This document shows positions 1 through 8,501 of a stretch of 36,734 nt of DNA, in pieces. The position numbers and the translations under genes are program-made. Under the pieces are notes generated by a model, which saw nothing but the letters and a program-made list of their open reading frames with translations, had not been told where the DNA came from and did no database searches. This DNA is from Chara braunii. Lineage: Eukaryota > Streptophyta > Charophyceae > Charales > Characeae. The stretch lies in NCBI GenBank assembly GCA_003427395.1, contig BFEA01000110.1, positions 2,044,368-2,081,101 on the forward strand, read 5' to 3'. Position 1 is the first letter of the stretch. Each line of letters opens with the position of its first letter.

Positions 1-394
1 TTGACTGTAGGCAGTCGTACCGTCGACTCAGTGCAGTTGCACTGAGGTCCTACCTGTTGACCTTGCCACTTGTCTTCGTCTGAAAAACGTGGGCCTGCCT
101 TAGACTCACCACTTGACCACTTGCCGACCTTCTAGAAGAACTAAAGCTAGGCCTCTGGACTCTACTTGGACTCCTACCNTACAGGTCTACAGTTCGAATC
201 TCCCTACAGCCTACAACCTACGGCGACCTACTTACCACTGGCTATCGTGCAGGTCACGGGTTCAACTCCAGGCAAATGTGCAGATACTGTACATAGGTAA
301 GCTGAGGTCAAAGGATCGACCCCTGGGATCTGCATCGGCTACTGCCAAAGGTGAAAACTGTTTCACTCCTCTCTTCCTTGTGTTTAACACCTCT
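1..394. other. Unassigned repeat-like sequence with a B-box-like site
   Basis: No protein family is recognised here. Bases 251-269 read AGGTCACGGGTTCAACTCC, which fits an RNA polymerase III internal B box (GGTTCRANNCC). It matches almost exactly the T-arm of the tRNA-like sequence near 4373-4391, so both may come from the same tRNA-derived SINE family. There is a single N at 179, probably a contig join. The short open frames that cross this stretch lack family resemblance and are treated as chance. Confidence 0.35.
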
Positions 395-816
395 TCCTTC
401 ATTCTGCCTCTTTCCCATAGCGTGCAAGTGGGCTGTTATGGCATACGGGGATAGGGGAAGCTCACGCTCAACTTCATCAACGTGGCGAGCCTTGTACGTT
501 AGAGGCATAGTGGAGGAGGCGTTAAGAAGACTGAGAAACTGAATGATTTCAATGTGTCTTTGTTTTTTATTTTTATCCTTTGATTCAGTGTAATTTTTTT
601 TTGTAAAACACTGAAAGAAATAATAATACTATGAAACAAAGAATAAGAGGACACTGTTTTGTGTCATTCTGGTTTGTCTGCCTCTTTGCCTGTCTGTCCT
701 TTCATTTTTCTTTTCTTCGCTCATCTTATTTCTTCTTCTACTTCACGTGCTTAAGCTCTTAGTCAATAGTTCTGTGACAATATATATAGCGGTGCTTTCA
801 TGTGGGACTGGTCATC
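395..816 (+). repeat. Dispersed repeat, copy A
   Basis: Copy A of a diverged repeat that recurs at about 960-1430. Shared blocks occur in the same order: GTGCAAGTGGG at ~423, then ACGTGGCGAGCCTTGTACG at ~479-497 (copy B has CACGTGGGCGGCCTTGTACG), then TGTGACAATATATA at ~774, then GGTGCTTTCATGTGGGAC at ~791. The type of element is unknown. A solo LTR or a non-coding element is possible because a gypsy remnant follows at 1.7 kb. Confidence 0.5.
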
Positions 817-881
817 CGGGTCTTTTTTTGGTATGACATCCTGGCTGGTCTTGTCCCGTCGTTTGGCCTGTAGTTGCCGGG

Positions 882-1428
882 GGTGGTGTTTGCATGTGGG
901 ACTTGTCATCTAGGATTGTCATTTAGGATTTGCTTTGCAGCCCCCTGTTCTGTTTTGTTTGGGCTGTTTCCTTCCTCTTTTCTTTGCCTCTTTGCCTTTT
1001 GGCTGTGTGCAAGTGGGTCGATATGACACACGGGGGTGGGGGCAGCCGCCGCTAAACCTACATCCACGTGGGCGGCCTTGTACGCAAGAGGTTCTGAACA
1101 GGGGGAGTCTTGTAAGGAAGAAGATTAAAAATGAATTGATATTTTTTTGTTTCCTTTGTTTGTTTTTTTTCGCTTTTGCGCTCTGATATCTATGTGACAA
1201 TATATACTCCGACGTTGCTAGCTCTCTGCTTTTGTAGATGATGCGGCGAGCGTCGGGCCTCTACTAGCAGGCTCTTCTTTGGTTATGGTAGAAAATATTT
1301 TCTTGATTTTCTTGTTAGTGCATGCAAGAATTCATTTGTGTCGAAAATGGCCTGAGTCATCGTCCTGTCATCCCATATTTTCTTGTGTTTTATGGGCGTG
1401 GCGGTGCTTTCACGTGGGACCAGTCATT
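882..1428 (+). repeat. Dispersed repeat, copy B, with an extra terminal motif
   Basis: Copy B of the same repeat. GTGCAAGTGGG lies at ~1006, the CACGTGGGCGGCCTTGTACG block at ~1065-1084, TATGTGACAATATATA at ~1191 and GGTGCTTTCACGTGGGAC at ~1403. A third copy of the last motif (GGTGTTTGCATGTGGGAC) stands alone at ~885-903, just before copy B. The copies differ by many substitutions and small indels, so the duplication is old. Confidence 0.5.
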
Positions 1429-1702
1429 ATGGTAGTGCATCTTTCCTTGCTCTAGCGGAAGATTCATTGGGATTTTGCAATATAGGAACGAGGCCCTCAA
1501 CTCGTTCTTTTTATTTCATTTTTGTTTTTTCTTTTTTTCTCTTAGACTACCCCCGTCAGGTCTGCGATTTTCTCGTTTTTTTGGGCGGCCCGCCTACAAG
1601 GTTGGGCATTGGTCGCAGACTGCCTTGGCAGGGGCAGCTCAAAGGTACTGACGGTTTAATCATTCCAGATCAAGAAACAGGGGATGAGAGTTATATTCGG
1701 TC
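1429..1702. other. Spacer before the gypsy remnant; nothing recognised
   Basis: I find no conserved protein, RNA or clear repeat in this stretch. A 146-codon open frame crosses it, but it is T-rich and its residues do not resemble the upstream integrase core expected before 1703. The gypsy element therefore appears truncated or interrupted near 1700. Confidence 0.3.
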
Positions 1703-2488
1703 AAGGGGTTGTACAAAAACTCCATTCATTCTTCTACCGACATTACGCCAAACAGGTTGCATTACGGTTGGAAGGTCCATAATCTGCTCTCCTACTTATT
1801 TCCTGAACAGTCGGCTGGTTTGACGCCTGGCAGGCCTGGCTTCAATGCCAAGTATGATTGCTTGCTCAAAGTTGTCATTGCAGCAATGACCAAGCGACAA
1901 CACACCACGATCCATCATGTGAATAAGAAGCGCAGACCATCGACTTTCGAAATGGGAAGTTATGTCTAGGTCAAGATGTCTGAATTTTCGAAAGAAGGGG
2001 GGGGTGTCACGCAAACCTCTCGCTATTTACTACCGGCTGTGCGAGGTCCTGGATGTGGTTGGCAACGATGGCTTTGGAATCTTTGGACCTTCATATGTGA
2101 TTGTCGTGCCTACTCATCTACGCACATACCCGGTTTTTCACGCATCTAAATTGTTTCCATATCTCGATGCCAAATCCTTTGAATATCGTGACAATATGAT
2201 CCCTGTGCAATGAATGGTGGTCAAGAGATAGATAGAATTAAAAGTCACACTGGTGAGGGACATAACAGACAGTGCCAGGTTCACTTCGTGTATCATGCGT
2301 TGGACGGCCTCTACTGGATCTCAAAGAAAGTGCTGCTGCGGAGTGCACCCTGCGTTGTTAAAGCATATGAACGACAGATCGCTTCCGGTCCTGTTCCAAA
2401 AATTTCTGCGAAACTCACTGCTACTGAGTATGCACGGAATCTCTTCACTATGTTCGTTTATGATGTGTTTGTCAGTGACTCAGATTGA
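1703..2488 (+). pseudogene. Ty3/gypsy integrase C-terminal part with chromodomain-like tail (broken)
   Basis: This is the end of a Ty3/gypsy pol polyprotein, whose integrase inserts element cDNA into host DNA. The first part (1709-1966) carries the end of the integrase core in frame 2 (HSSTDITPNRLHYGWK). Next comes the GPY/F-like region in frame 3 (FGPSYVIVVP, then FHASKLFPY, ~2070-2160). From 2210 frame 2 resumes with a chromodomain-like tail (EIDRIKSH, then QVHFVYHALDGLYWISKK), which is typical of chromoviruses. The catalytic DDE core, reverse transcriptase and protease are absent upstream. Breaks: an in-frame TAG at 1967-1969 where the family has Trp, a frameshift at the G run near 1997-2003, and another shift near 2210. 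It cannot encode a working enzyme. A polypurine tract and probable LTR follow, as expected for the 3' end. Confidence 0.85.
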
Positions 2489-2514
2489 GTTACTCGCTCG
2501 AAGGGACCTCACTC

Positions 2515-2529
2515 TTGAGCGGGGGGTAG
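2515..2529 (+). other. Polypurine tract of the gypsy element
   Basis: The sequence TTGAGCGGGGGGTAG lies between the end of pol and a TGTAAGG start. This is the expected position and composition of the plus-strand primer site (polypurine tract) next to a 3' LTR. Inference from position and composition. Confidence 0.6.
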
Positions 2530-3712
2530 TGTAAGGACCTGCCCAAACACGGACTGAGAACACAACTGATTTCTGATTTTTGCCGCTGGAATGAACCTTG
2601 CTGAGATTCCCGCTTTCTGCCGAGTTTTCCAAGTCTGTGTGTGTGTGTGCTTGCTGGTCTGCGTGCCTGTCTGAGTGTTTGACGACTTGAGTGTGTGTGT
2701 GACCCACAATGGTGCCTGCTTGGTTGTGAAGGCCTGTAGGGCCGGTACTTACCTGTGGCCGTGGCAGTGAGGGTTGCAGCGGGGAAAACACTCAAGTGGC
2801 GGGAATAGGTCCGAGGCACGTAGAGCAGCGGAAAACACTCCAGTAGCAGGTAGGTGGGTACCACATCAAGTAGTGGTAGATGTGTGGGGTACTTGAGGCC
2901 AAGCAGAAGAAGACAAAAGTTGGCATTTTTAGAGGCCCAGTAGTGGTAGGGTACGTCTAGGCGGGTACCAGCCCAAGTAGTCTGAGTCTAGGGCCTGTAC
3001 GGGCAATATCAGAGTCTGCAGTGATGTTTCCCTCCGAAAGAGAGGGCATACCAGTTGCTTGGAGGCTGCACGGCCTGGAAGTCACCGCCCAAGAGGCAAG
3101 CAGGCCGCTATATCTCCAGGAGGAGTGAAGTGCTCCTCATCATTTGCGGCGTGCAAGTTTAGAGTCACGCGGCCGGAGCGCTGGTTGGAACGCTGCCGAG
3201 TCCAGTGCTGGGAAAGAGAAGGAGCGCCCCTCTCCAGCTTGGCTATGGTGTAGGAGCTCGGGCTGGAGGAGGAGGAAGGACTAGGAAGGGGGAGCGCCAG
3301 GGGTACTTACCTGGCTATGGTGGACACCATCTTCATCACCTTGGTGGGCGCTGCATCTGGAAGGCCCCAGTTGGGGTAGAGCGGCATCAAGAAGCTTCGA
3401 GGCAGAGTCAGGCTTGCCGGCCTGAGTAGGAGCAGCCATAGCTGCTTTGTGTTGTCTACTGCACATCAGGGCAAGGCCCTAGTAGTCCCCCATAGCCTCG
3501 GCCTTCGTGAAGAGGACGGAGAAGTGTGGCCATGGCTATGGTGACCTCATATTGTGCCTCAGTAGAAGAGGGATTCGGACATTGATTCTGGTTCGGCCAT
3601 TCAACATTATTATTATTATGTATTGTTTGAACTTTGAATAAAGAGGGGAGGAGAAAAGGAGGAGGTGGATGGCGAGAAGAAGGGAATTATCATTGGTCTT
3701 TGCTGGCGTACA
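2530..3712 (+). repeat. Probable gypsy 3' LTR
   Basis: The stretch begins TGTAAGGACC directly after the polypurine tract and can be closed at GGCGTACA near 3712, giving TGTA...TACA ends. A possible poly(A) signal AATAAA lies at ~3637-3642, close to the proposed end. No second LTR copy is present in the window, so the right border is a guess. Inside are two copies of GGTACTTACCTG (about 2742 and 3303). The open frames that cross it in both strands show no protein family. Confidence 0.45.
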
Positions 3713-3829
3713 TCTTCTTCTTTCTTTCTTTCTTCTTCTTCTTCTTCGTCTTCTTCTTCTTCCCCTCTCTCTCTTCTCAAGCTCATTCATTTCTTTTTGC
3801 AATTGGACGGCATTCATTTCTTTTTGCAA
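3713..3829. repeat. CTT/CTTT low-complexity tract and short tandem duplication
   Basis: Bases 3713-3775 are a CTT/CTTT-rich simple repeat. It is followed by two copies of CATTCATTTCTTTTTGCAAT at about 3784 and 3811, a ~27-bp tandem duplication. The antisense frame over this tract gives Arg/Lys-rich residues and is a composition artefact. Confidence 0.7.
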
Positions 3830-3837
3830 TATCAGGA

Positions 3838-4283
3838 CGAGGAATAGGGACCCTACCAGCTGGGCCAGATGTCTATGCTCATACCAAGAACAAGAAGACT
3901 TACTACACTGTCTAACTAGGTGTAAAGAAGCAACAGAACTATGGGCAAGAGCCTCTGACTTGTGGGACCGCCTTTTCTCTACCCCCTTCCCTGAGCACCC
4001 CATCCAGCTTCTCCTATGGACTAACATGCCATCCCAGTTGAGCAAGCCGGAAACTTAGTGGTTTGGACTGATCTGCAAAGCAACGCTATGGGCGATCTGG
4101 AAGGAAAGATGCAGCAGGACTCCGGATAATACCAAGAACGAACTTGATAAAATCTGGGGTGCAACAAAGAGCATGATGGAAGCACCGATTCTTTGCAAAT
4201 GGCGAACGGTTAAGGATAACTTCACTAAGCTGAGCTAAGCTCAGATTGATACAACTGACCATCTAAACTCTACCGGTTGATAG

Positions 4284-4314
<31 letters not shown>

Positions 4315-4322
4315 AGATTAAG
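3838..4322 (+). mobile_element. LINE 3' end (zf-RVT region) with GATA tail
   Basis: The frame beginning at ~3838 reads as the zinc-binding domain at the end of plant LINE ORF2 proteins (zf-RVT): a CLCSYQEQEDLLHCLTRC segment at 3868-3921 with the expected Cys/His spacing, followed by ELWARASDLW. A TAG at ~4056 interrupts the frame, which then continues with the LWAIWKERC motif typical of these elements. Bases ~4278-4318 are (GATA/GATAA)n, probably the short repeat tail at which target-primed reverse transcription starts. Everything 5' of the zf-RVT is missing, the usual 5' truncation. It differs from the LINEs at 17 and 29 kb, which lack a GATA tail. Confidence 0.7.
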
Positions 4323-4329
4323 ATTAGCC

Positions 4330-4404
4330 TGCGGGCCAGTTCAGTTGGTAAGGCGCACAAGTTGCATTCAGGAGGTCACGGGTTCAATTCCCATTGGCCT
4401 CATG
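4330..4404 (+). repeat. tRNA-like sequence, probable SINE head
   Basis: Bases 4330-4404 can be read as a decayed tRNA. There is an A-box-like part (CCAGTTCAGTTGGTAAGGC) and, ~25 bases on, a B box (GGGTTCAATTCC) inside a T-arm ACGGG/CCCAT with a seven-base loop. GGCCA and TGGCC near the ends can form part of an acceptor stem. Several stem mismatches argue against a functional tRNA. A related B box at 251-269 suggests a dispersed tRNA-derived SINE. It lies immediately after the GATA tail of the LINE. Confidence 0.45.
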
Positions 4405-4579
4405 TACGTGCCTGGGCATGTTTGGTGTCCTACCATGCAGGGATAGGCTATTGGCCTCCTGAGCCAGCATTGGCAGGACCTTGGCCAATATTGTTGGTTG
4501 CTATGCGACAAATATATGGCTATTAAACACCGCTGATGTGAGGCGGCAGGGGGGGAAAGGGGGAGGTGAAGCGATTGGC

Positions 4580-4716
4580 CATAGTGCTCGGCACTAGCAC
4601 TGCCGGTTTTCCCCCATCGGCAACGCTTGCCCACCCTGCATCACCGTNCATAGTGCTCGGCACTAGCACTGCCGGTTTTCCCCCATCGGCAACGCTTGCC
4701 CACCCTGCATCACCGT
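4580..4716. repeat. Exact 68-bp duplication around a single N
   Basis: Bases 4580-4647 and 4649-4716 are identical and are separated only by an N at 4648. The same arrangement occurs at 12,836. The simplest reading is a contig join in which overlapping ends were not merged, not a biological tandem repeat. Confidence 0.8.
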
Positions 4717-5415
4717 AACCAGGGACTGGTACAGCCTTGCTCTCGCACCACCGCTGTGGTTAGAGGCAGTAGTCTCTCTTACATTGCAAAATCACACTGA
4801 CACTTTGTCAAGCGAGTCACAACAATCGCCGTCCATGACGGCATACGGGTTTCATGCAAGCTAAAAATAGTATCCTGCCCAGGAAAGGGCTAGAGGCTCA
4901 GCGGCAAAAGAGTATATTAGCCGGTGCAATGAGCAGGCCGACACATTTGCCCAGCAGTCATCGAGTAGTAGTAGAAAGGTGTAGGCTGTGGAGGTAAGAG
5001 GGAGAAGCGTCTCAAGCTAGGTGATGAAGAAGGGAGGGGGAAGAGAGAAGGGGTTGAGGGAGAGAAAGACGAGGGAACCCGCACGGGAGACTTACCTTTG
5101 GCGTGGGGAGAGAAAGACGAGGGAACCCGCACGAGAAAGATGTGGGGGTACCTTCTCGGCTTGGACGTTATCTAGGCATGTGGCTATGGCAGCCTCTGTC
5201 AAAAGAAGCACATCAGTAGTTGCGTTGTTCTTTGAACATCCGCTGGTTGCAGCGATGTTCCACCATAGGTAACTTACTACAAAGAGAGGAGAGAGAGAAG
5301 AGTGGGGCTGAAAGGCAAGGTCTTTGAGTGCTGACTGTAACGGGGATTATTCAAACACGATTTCTTGTCCTCCCATCCATTTGTTATTTTATTTATAGTA
5401 TTCAATTGATCACTG
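4717..5415. other. Intergenic, with 28-bp direct repeats
   Basis: No gene is recognised. The block GGAGAGAAAGACGAGGGAAC occurs at ~5059 and ~5107 as part of ~28-bp near-identical repeats. Between them is ACTTACCTTTGGCGTGG at 5090-5106, related to the two ACTTACCTG motifs in the probable LTR. This suggests that part of the stretch is a diverged relative of that LTR. Confidence 0.4.
5389..5399 (+). promoter_or_regulatory. TATA-like site before the U6-like copy
   Basis: TTATTTATAGT lies about 25-35 bases before the start of U6 similarity, near where the TATA box of a plant U6 promoter would sit. A plausible upstream sequence element (consensus RTCCCACATCG) is at best weak here (TCCTCCCATCC at ~5369). 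Given the damaged gene body, activity is doubtful. Confidence 0.25.
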
Positions 5416-5423
5416 GATAAGGA

Positions 5424-5485
5424 GGAGGGACATCCATTCAAACTGGAACAATACAGAGAACATTAGCATGGCCCCTGCACAAGGA
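5424..5485 (+). ncRNA. U6 snRNA-like fragment, plus strand (3'-truncated)
   Basis: The sequence follows plant U6 from the 5' stem (GGGACATCC at 5428) through GGAACAATACAGAGAA (5445-5460) and the AGC triad region (TTAGCATGGCCCCTGC) to CAAGGA at ~5485, where similarity stops. The ACAGAGA box that pairs with the 5' splice site is intact, but the internal stem-loop end and the 3' tail are missing and there is no T-run terminator. It is best called a retro- or fragment pseudogene of U6. Confidence 0.75.
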
Positions 5486-5638
5486 AATGGGAAAAGAGAG
5501 AAAAAGGAAGAGGAGGTGGTTGAAGAAGATGGAGTTGGACGGGAAGAGGTTTGTGGCATGGGTTCAAACTTGCATATTTCTTCTTTTTCTTTTTCAAAAT
5601 TTGTTTTTGTTTTTGTTTTCCCTTCTTCAACTTCGATT

Positions 5639-5737
5639 GTTTCTCGATTTATGTGTGTCATGCTTGCGCAGGGGTCATGTTAATCTTCTGATTCTTCTCT
5701 GTGCCGTTCTAATTTTGATGGATGTCCCGAATGTGTA
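5639..5737 (-). ncRNA. U6 snRNA-like copy, minus strand (near full length)
   Basis: Read on the minus strand from ~5737, this covers almost all of U6: TTCGGGACATCC, AATTAGAACGGCACAGAGAAG, then a roughly 10-base insertion (a repeated AGAA/TCAGAAG block), GATTAACATGACCCCTGCGCAAGCATGAC in part, and ATAAATCGAGAAA at the 3' end. Substitutions hit the AGC triad (ACATG for AGCATG) and the end lacks a T run. No TATA or upstream element is visible on its 5' side. It faces the plus-strand copy tail to tail across ~150 bases. Probably a pseudogene. Confidence 0.75.
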
Positions 5738-5867
5738 TTTCTTCGTCATTTTCTTCTGCTACTTCAAACGTCTTCCTTCTATTCCACTCTTTGTCTTTTT
5801 TCACTTCTTCTTGAGTTCAGCCATTCTTGCACTGTCTCAAGGTGCAGTTTTGCATCATGAATGAGGT

Positions 5868-5923
5868 AAACCACCAATAGACTGGAGCACCCAGGACTGA
5901 AAAAATAAAATAAAAAAATCTAA
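5868..5923 (+). repeat. LINE-type 3' tail (AATAGACTGGAGCA + A-rich)
   Basis: CCACCAATAGACTGGAGCA followed by CCCAGGACTG and an A-rich AAAAAATAAAATAAAAAAAT tail. The same terminal motif precedes the A-rich tail of the LINE at 30.75-30.86 kb and of the fragment at 16.19 kb, so this is a very short, heavily 5'-truncated LINE or SINE insertion. Confidence 0.6.
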
Positions 5924-6067
5924 CACAGGGTCAAAAAATGCTAGAGATAGTGTTGCGTGGACTGCAAATATCTGTTTTCTTAACTTCTGGACTTTTTGAA
6001 CTGTGCCGCCTCCTTTTTTTTTTCGAATTTAAATTTGGACGATTAAGCACGATTTCTCAATTAAACT

Positions 6068-6443
6068 GGCATTTCGTTAACATTGACATTTTTAATTTTT
6101 TTTTATAGTATTTTCACGAAATTGGGCATCTAAGAAAAAACTGTATTTTTTAGCACGTTTTTGTGCTTAGGACATCGGACCATTGATGGTCGCCCAGGAC
6201 GCCGGACCATCTGATGTATCTTGACGTAAAGTATCGTCAAAACACATCGGAGGGTCCAAGAAAAATTGAAAAAAAACGGGGTAGATCAGATGGTCCAGCG
6301 TCCTGGGGACGCCCAACCATCAATGGTCTGATGTCCTCAGCACAACAAAGTGCTAAAAATACTGTTCTTTTTTGGAAGATCAATAGTAAAAAATGATAAA
6401 AAATTTAAAAAATCTTTAAAAATGTCAATTTTAACGAAATGCC
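6068..6443. mobile_element. Foldback (long inverted repeat) element
   Basis: The left arm 6068-6215 and the right arm 6285-6443 are imperfect reverse complements around a 69-bp spacer. Matching blocks include GGCATTTCGTTAA with TTAACGAAATGCC, CGGACCATTGATGG with CCATCAATGGTCTG, and GGACCATCTGAT with ATCAGATGGTCC. This is the structure of a foldback/MITE-like non-autonomous element. The RNA could form a ~150-bp hairpin. I could not see a clean target-site duplication. The right end is directly followed by the 3' end of a U6-like copy. Confidence 0.75.
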
Positions 6444-6452
6444 TGTTATTAT

Positions 6453-6508
6453 GCATGTCATCCTTGCGCAGGGGCCATGCTAATCTTCTCTCTGTGCAAT
6501 GAACCCAG
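6453..6508 (-). ncRNA. U6 snRNA-like fragment, minus strand
   Basis: On the minus strand this reads GGTTCATTGCACAGAGAGAAG, then GATTAGCATGGCCCCTGCGC and AAGGATGACATGCATAA, the central core of U6 including the ACAGAGA box and an intact AGC triad. The 5' stem and the 3' end are absent. The 3' end runs into the right arm of the foldback element after about ten unrelated bases. It is the best conserved of the three core segments in the window, but still a fragment. Confidence 0.75.
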
Positions 6509-6865
6509 ATCGTGAAGACAGTTATCAACAATGCAAGTCCAGATGATTGTCAACAGCCGATGAGTACCAATAATCAAGATCGTGTCCAGACAGAATGAGA
6601 CGAGATAATCATACACAGATGAAGAAGAGAGGAGGGAGATTAGACAAAGGAGAGGAAATACAATGCCCACTCCTGCTTCGGGCTCCCTCCTCCAACACCT
6701 CAATAATAGACAGTCTGAACGAGTATCTCAATGTGCCACGTGGCACATCTAATTAGCCCCTCGTCAGCAATGGAGCAATGTCAACATGAAGACAACCAGG
6801 TACGTATTCACGATCTCTCCACAGTCCCGATCTTCCTCTTCCCTCGCAATCAGTCACCTCATGTA
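6509..6865. other. Intergenic; nothing recognised
   Basis: No conserved protein, RNA or repeat family is seen. Short frames on both strands lack domain-like features. GTGCCACGTGGCAC at ~6732-6745 is a 14-bp perfect palindrome containing a G-box core (CACGTG), but no gene start lies near it. Confidence 0.3.
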
Positions 6866-7145
6866 GACAGCGTGGACAATGCCACGTCAACAATCAAGAC
6901 AGGTGGCAACGCCACATCAGCAATGAAGACCAATAGTAGCACCACGTAGACCAAGAGCAGCGCCACATATACCAGAGGCAGCGCCACATATACCAGAGGC
7001 AGCGCCACATCAGCATGCCACGTAGACCATAGGCACCGCCACATATACCAGAGGCAGCGCCATGTCAGCATGCCAAGTAAACCACAGGCAGCGCCACATC
7101 AGCATGCCATGAAGACCACAGGCAGTGCCACATCAGCATGCCTGG
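6866..7145. repeat. Minisatellite, CCACATATACCAGAGGCAGCG-type units
   Basis: A tandem array of related units of roughly 21 and 42 bases. Two exact neighbours of CACATATACCAGAGGCAGCG lie at ~6963-7004, and variants with CACATCAGCATGCC and GTAGACCA/GAAGACCA spacers continue to ~7140. The minus-strand frame over it translates to a repetitive Leu/Val-rich string and is not a gene. Confidence 0.8.
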
Positions 7146-8045
7146 CGTACAATGCCAGCATGCTGCTTCTCCCACGTGTCGTCGTCCGCAGCTCTGATGC
7201 ACAGCCAGCGTCACGCTAGCATAATGCCAGCGTCAAGTCAAAGTCAAGCCAGGGTTGAACCAGCATAGCAAGACTGAATGTTGACCACCTCGAGGCCAGA
7301 CTTTAAGTAGTGTTTGACGAGGCTCTCTGGCCTCGGGTCTTCTCCCCTCAGTCGTCCAGATTGAGTCACAGCCGAAGGCCTGGATTGTACTGTTGCAGCA
7401 TTCCCCCTTGGACTTGATGCTGTCTGGGTACCTGCATACAAACAAGTGTGTGTGCTTGACCGGCAGCCTGGACTGGGTACCTTTGGACTTTGACTGTTGG
7501 GTTCGCGACAGTTGACAAAAGTCAACTGCGGCACGCCCAGGCCCTGAATCCCTGTGTGGGGTCCCTTACCTCGTTTTTGGCCTGGCTGAGGGTGGCCAGG
7601 TCGGCCCTCAGATTTCCCACGAGACATATGGCATGGGTTATTGCATCTGTATCGTTCAATTTTAACTGATGTTCTGAAGGACTGAGCTGTGCCTTTTTGT
7701 TTTTTTTTTCGTGTTGTGCACATTGAACAGGGCCTTTGAATGCCGGCAGCCCTGGTGAAAAAAAAGGGCTTTCAGCAAGACCCCTCGACATGGGGTTTTC
7801 AGGAAGAGAGTGATGAAAGTGATTTGCTTTCGGCAGTTGGACTCACAAAAAGGTAACCCTGGATGACCACAGGACAGGTTGAAGAACTGAGAGCTCAGTA
7901 GCAGCAGGACAGGGGAGAAACACCCACACATGCCACCACAAGGAGTGTCAGAGATGGGAATGATGCAGGAACAGTGTGGATGGAGATGTGTGTGGTGAAC
8001 GAGACCGGACGAAGGTGTTGAACCCTGTCCTGGAAGAATGTTGGT

Positions 8046-8046
<1 letters not shown>
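7146..8046. other. SEC3 upstream region; no gene seen
   Basis: No protein family is seen. Bases 7503-7522 hold an inverted repeat CAGTTGAC-AAAA-GTCAACTG, an eight-pair stem containing TTGAC W-box cores on both strands. The long minus-strand frames that cross into 8 kb are made of Ser/Leu repeats from the GA tract and are rejected. The stretch may include the SEC3 promoter, but no TATA box can be assigned with confidence. Confidence 0.35.

Positions 8047-8124
<78 letters not shown>
8047..8124. repeat. (GA)n microsatellite 1
   Basis: An uninterrupted GA dinucleotide run of about 78 bases, on the same strand as SEC3. Confidence 0.95.
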
Positions 8125-8126
<2 letters not shown>

Positions 8127-8256
8127 CAAGCCGGCAGAGGCACAGTTCGAGACACAGACAGATGAGCGGGTTGACAGACAGACTGACAGATTGGTGAACA
8201 GAGAGGAGAACAGGCAGAGAGGGTGGCGGAAGAAAGACAAAGAGTGTTTGGGAGGG

Positions 8257-8298
8257 AGATAGATAGGTCGATAGATAGATAGATAGATAGATAGATAG

Positions 8299-8364
<66 letters not shown>

Positions 8365-8365
8365 N

Positions 8366-8452
<87 letters not shown>
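8257..8452. repeat. (GATA)n plus (GA)n microsatellite 2
   Basis: GATA units at ~8257-8299 run into a GA tract of about 150 bases that contains one N at 8365. The tract ends about 50 bases before the SEC3 start codon, so it lies in the promoter or the 5' leader. The N probably marks an unresolved repeat length; the true tract could be longer or shorter. Confidence 0.95.
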
Positions 8453-8457
<5 letters not shown>

Positions 8458-8501
8458 TATCAGAGAATCTTGGAAACTGGCGTGATAGCAGAGGGCCCAA
8501 G

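Noticed and set aside
2480-2864. Minus-strand frames of 103-124 codons
   Set aside because: They lie in the probable LTR and consist of low-complexity His/Thr/Gln stretches from CA-rich sequence.
3300-3420. Possible U1 snRNA gene
   Set aside because: Only the first dozen bases match U1; the stem-loops and Sm site cannot be aligned, so it is listed only as a motif finding.
3536-4045. Minus-strand 169-codon frame
   Set aside because: It is antisense to the LINE zf-RVT and owes its Arg-rich core to the CTT tract.
4330-4404. Functional tRNA gene
   Set aside because: Several mismatches in the acceptor, D and anticodon stems; a SINE head or tRNA pseudogene fits better.
6866-7145. CRISPR-like array
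   Set aside because: Units are adjacent or share spacers that are themselves repeated; this is a eukaryotic minisatellite.
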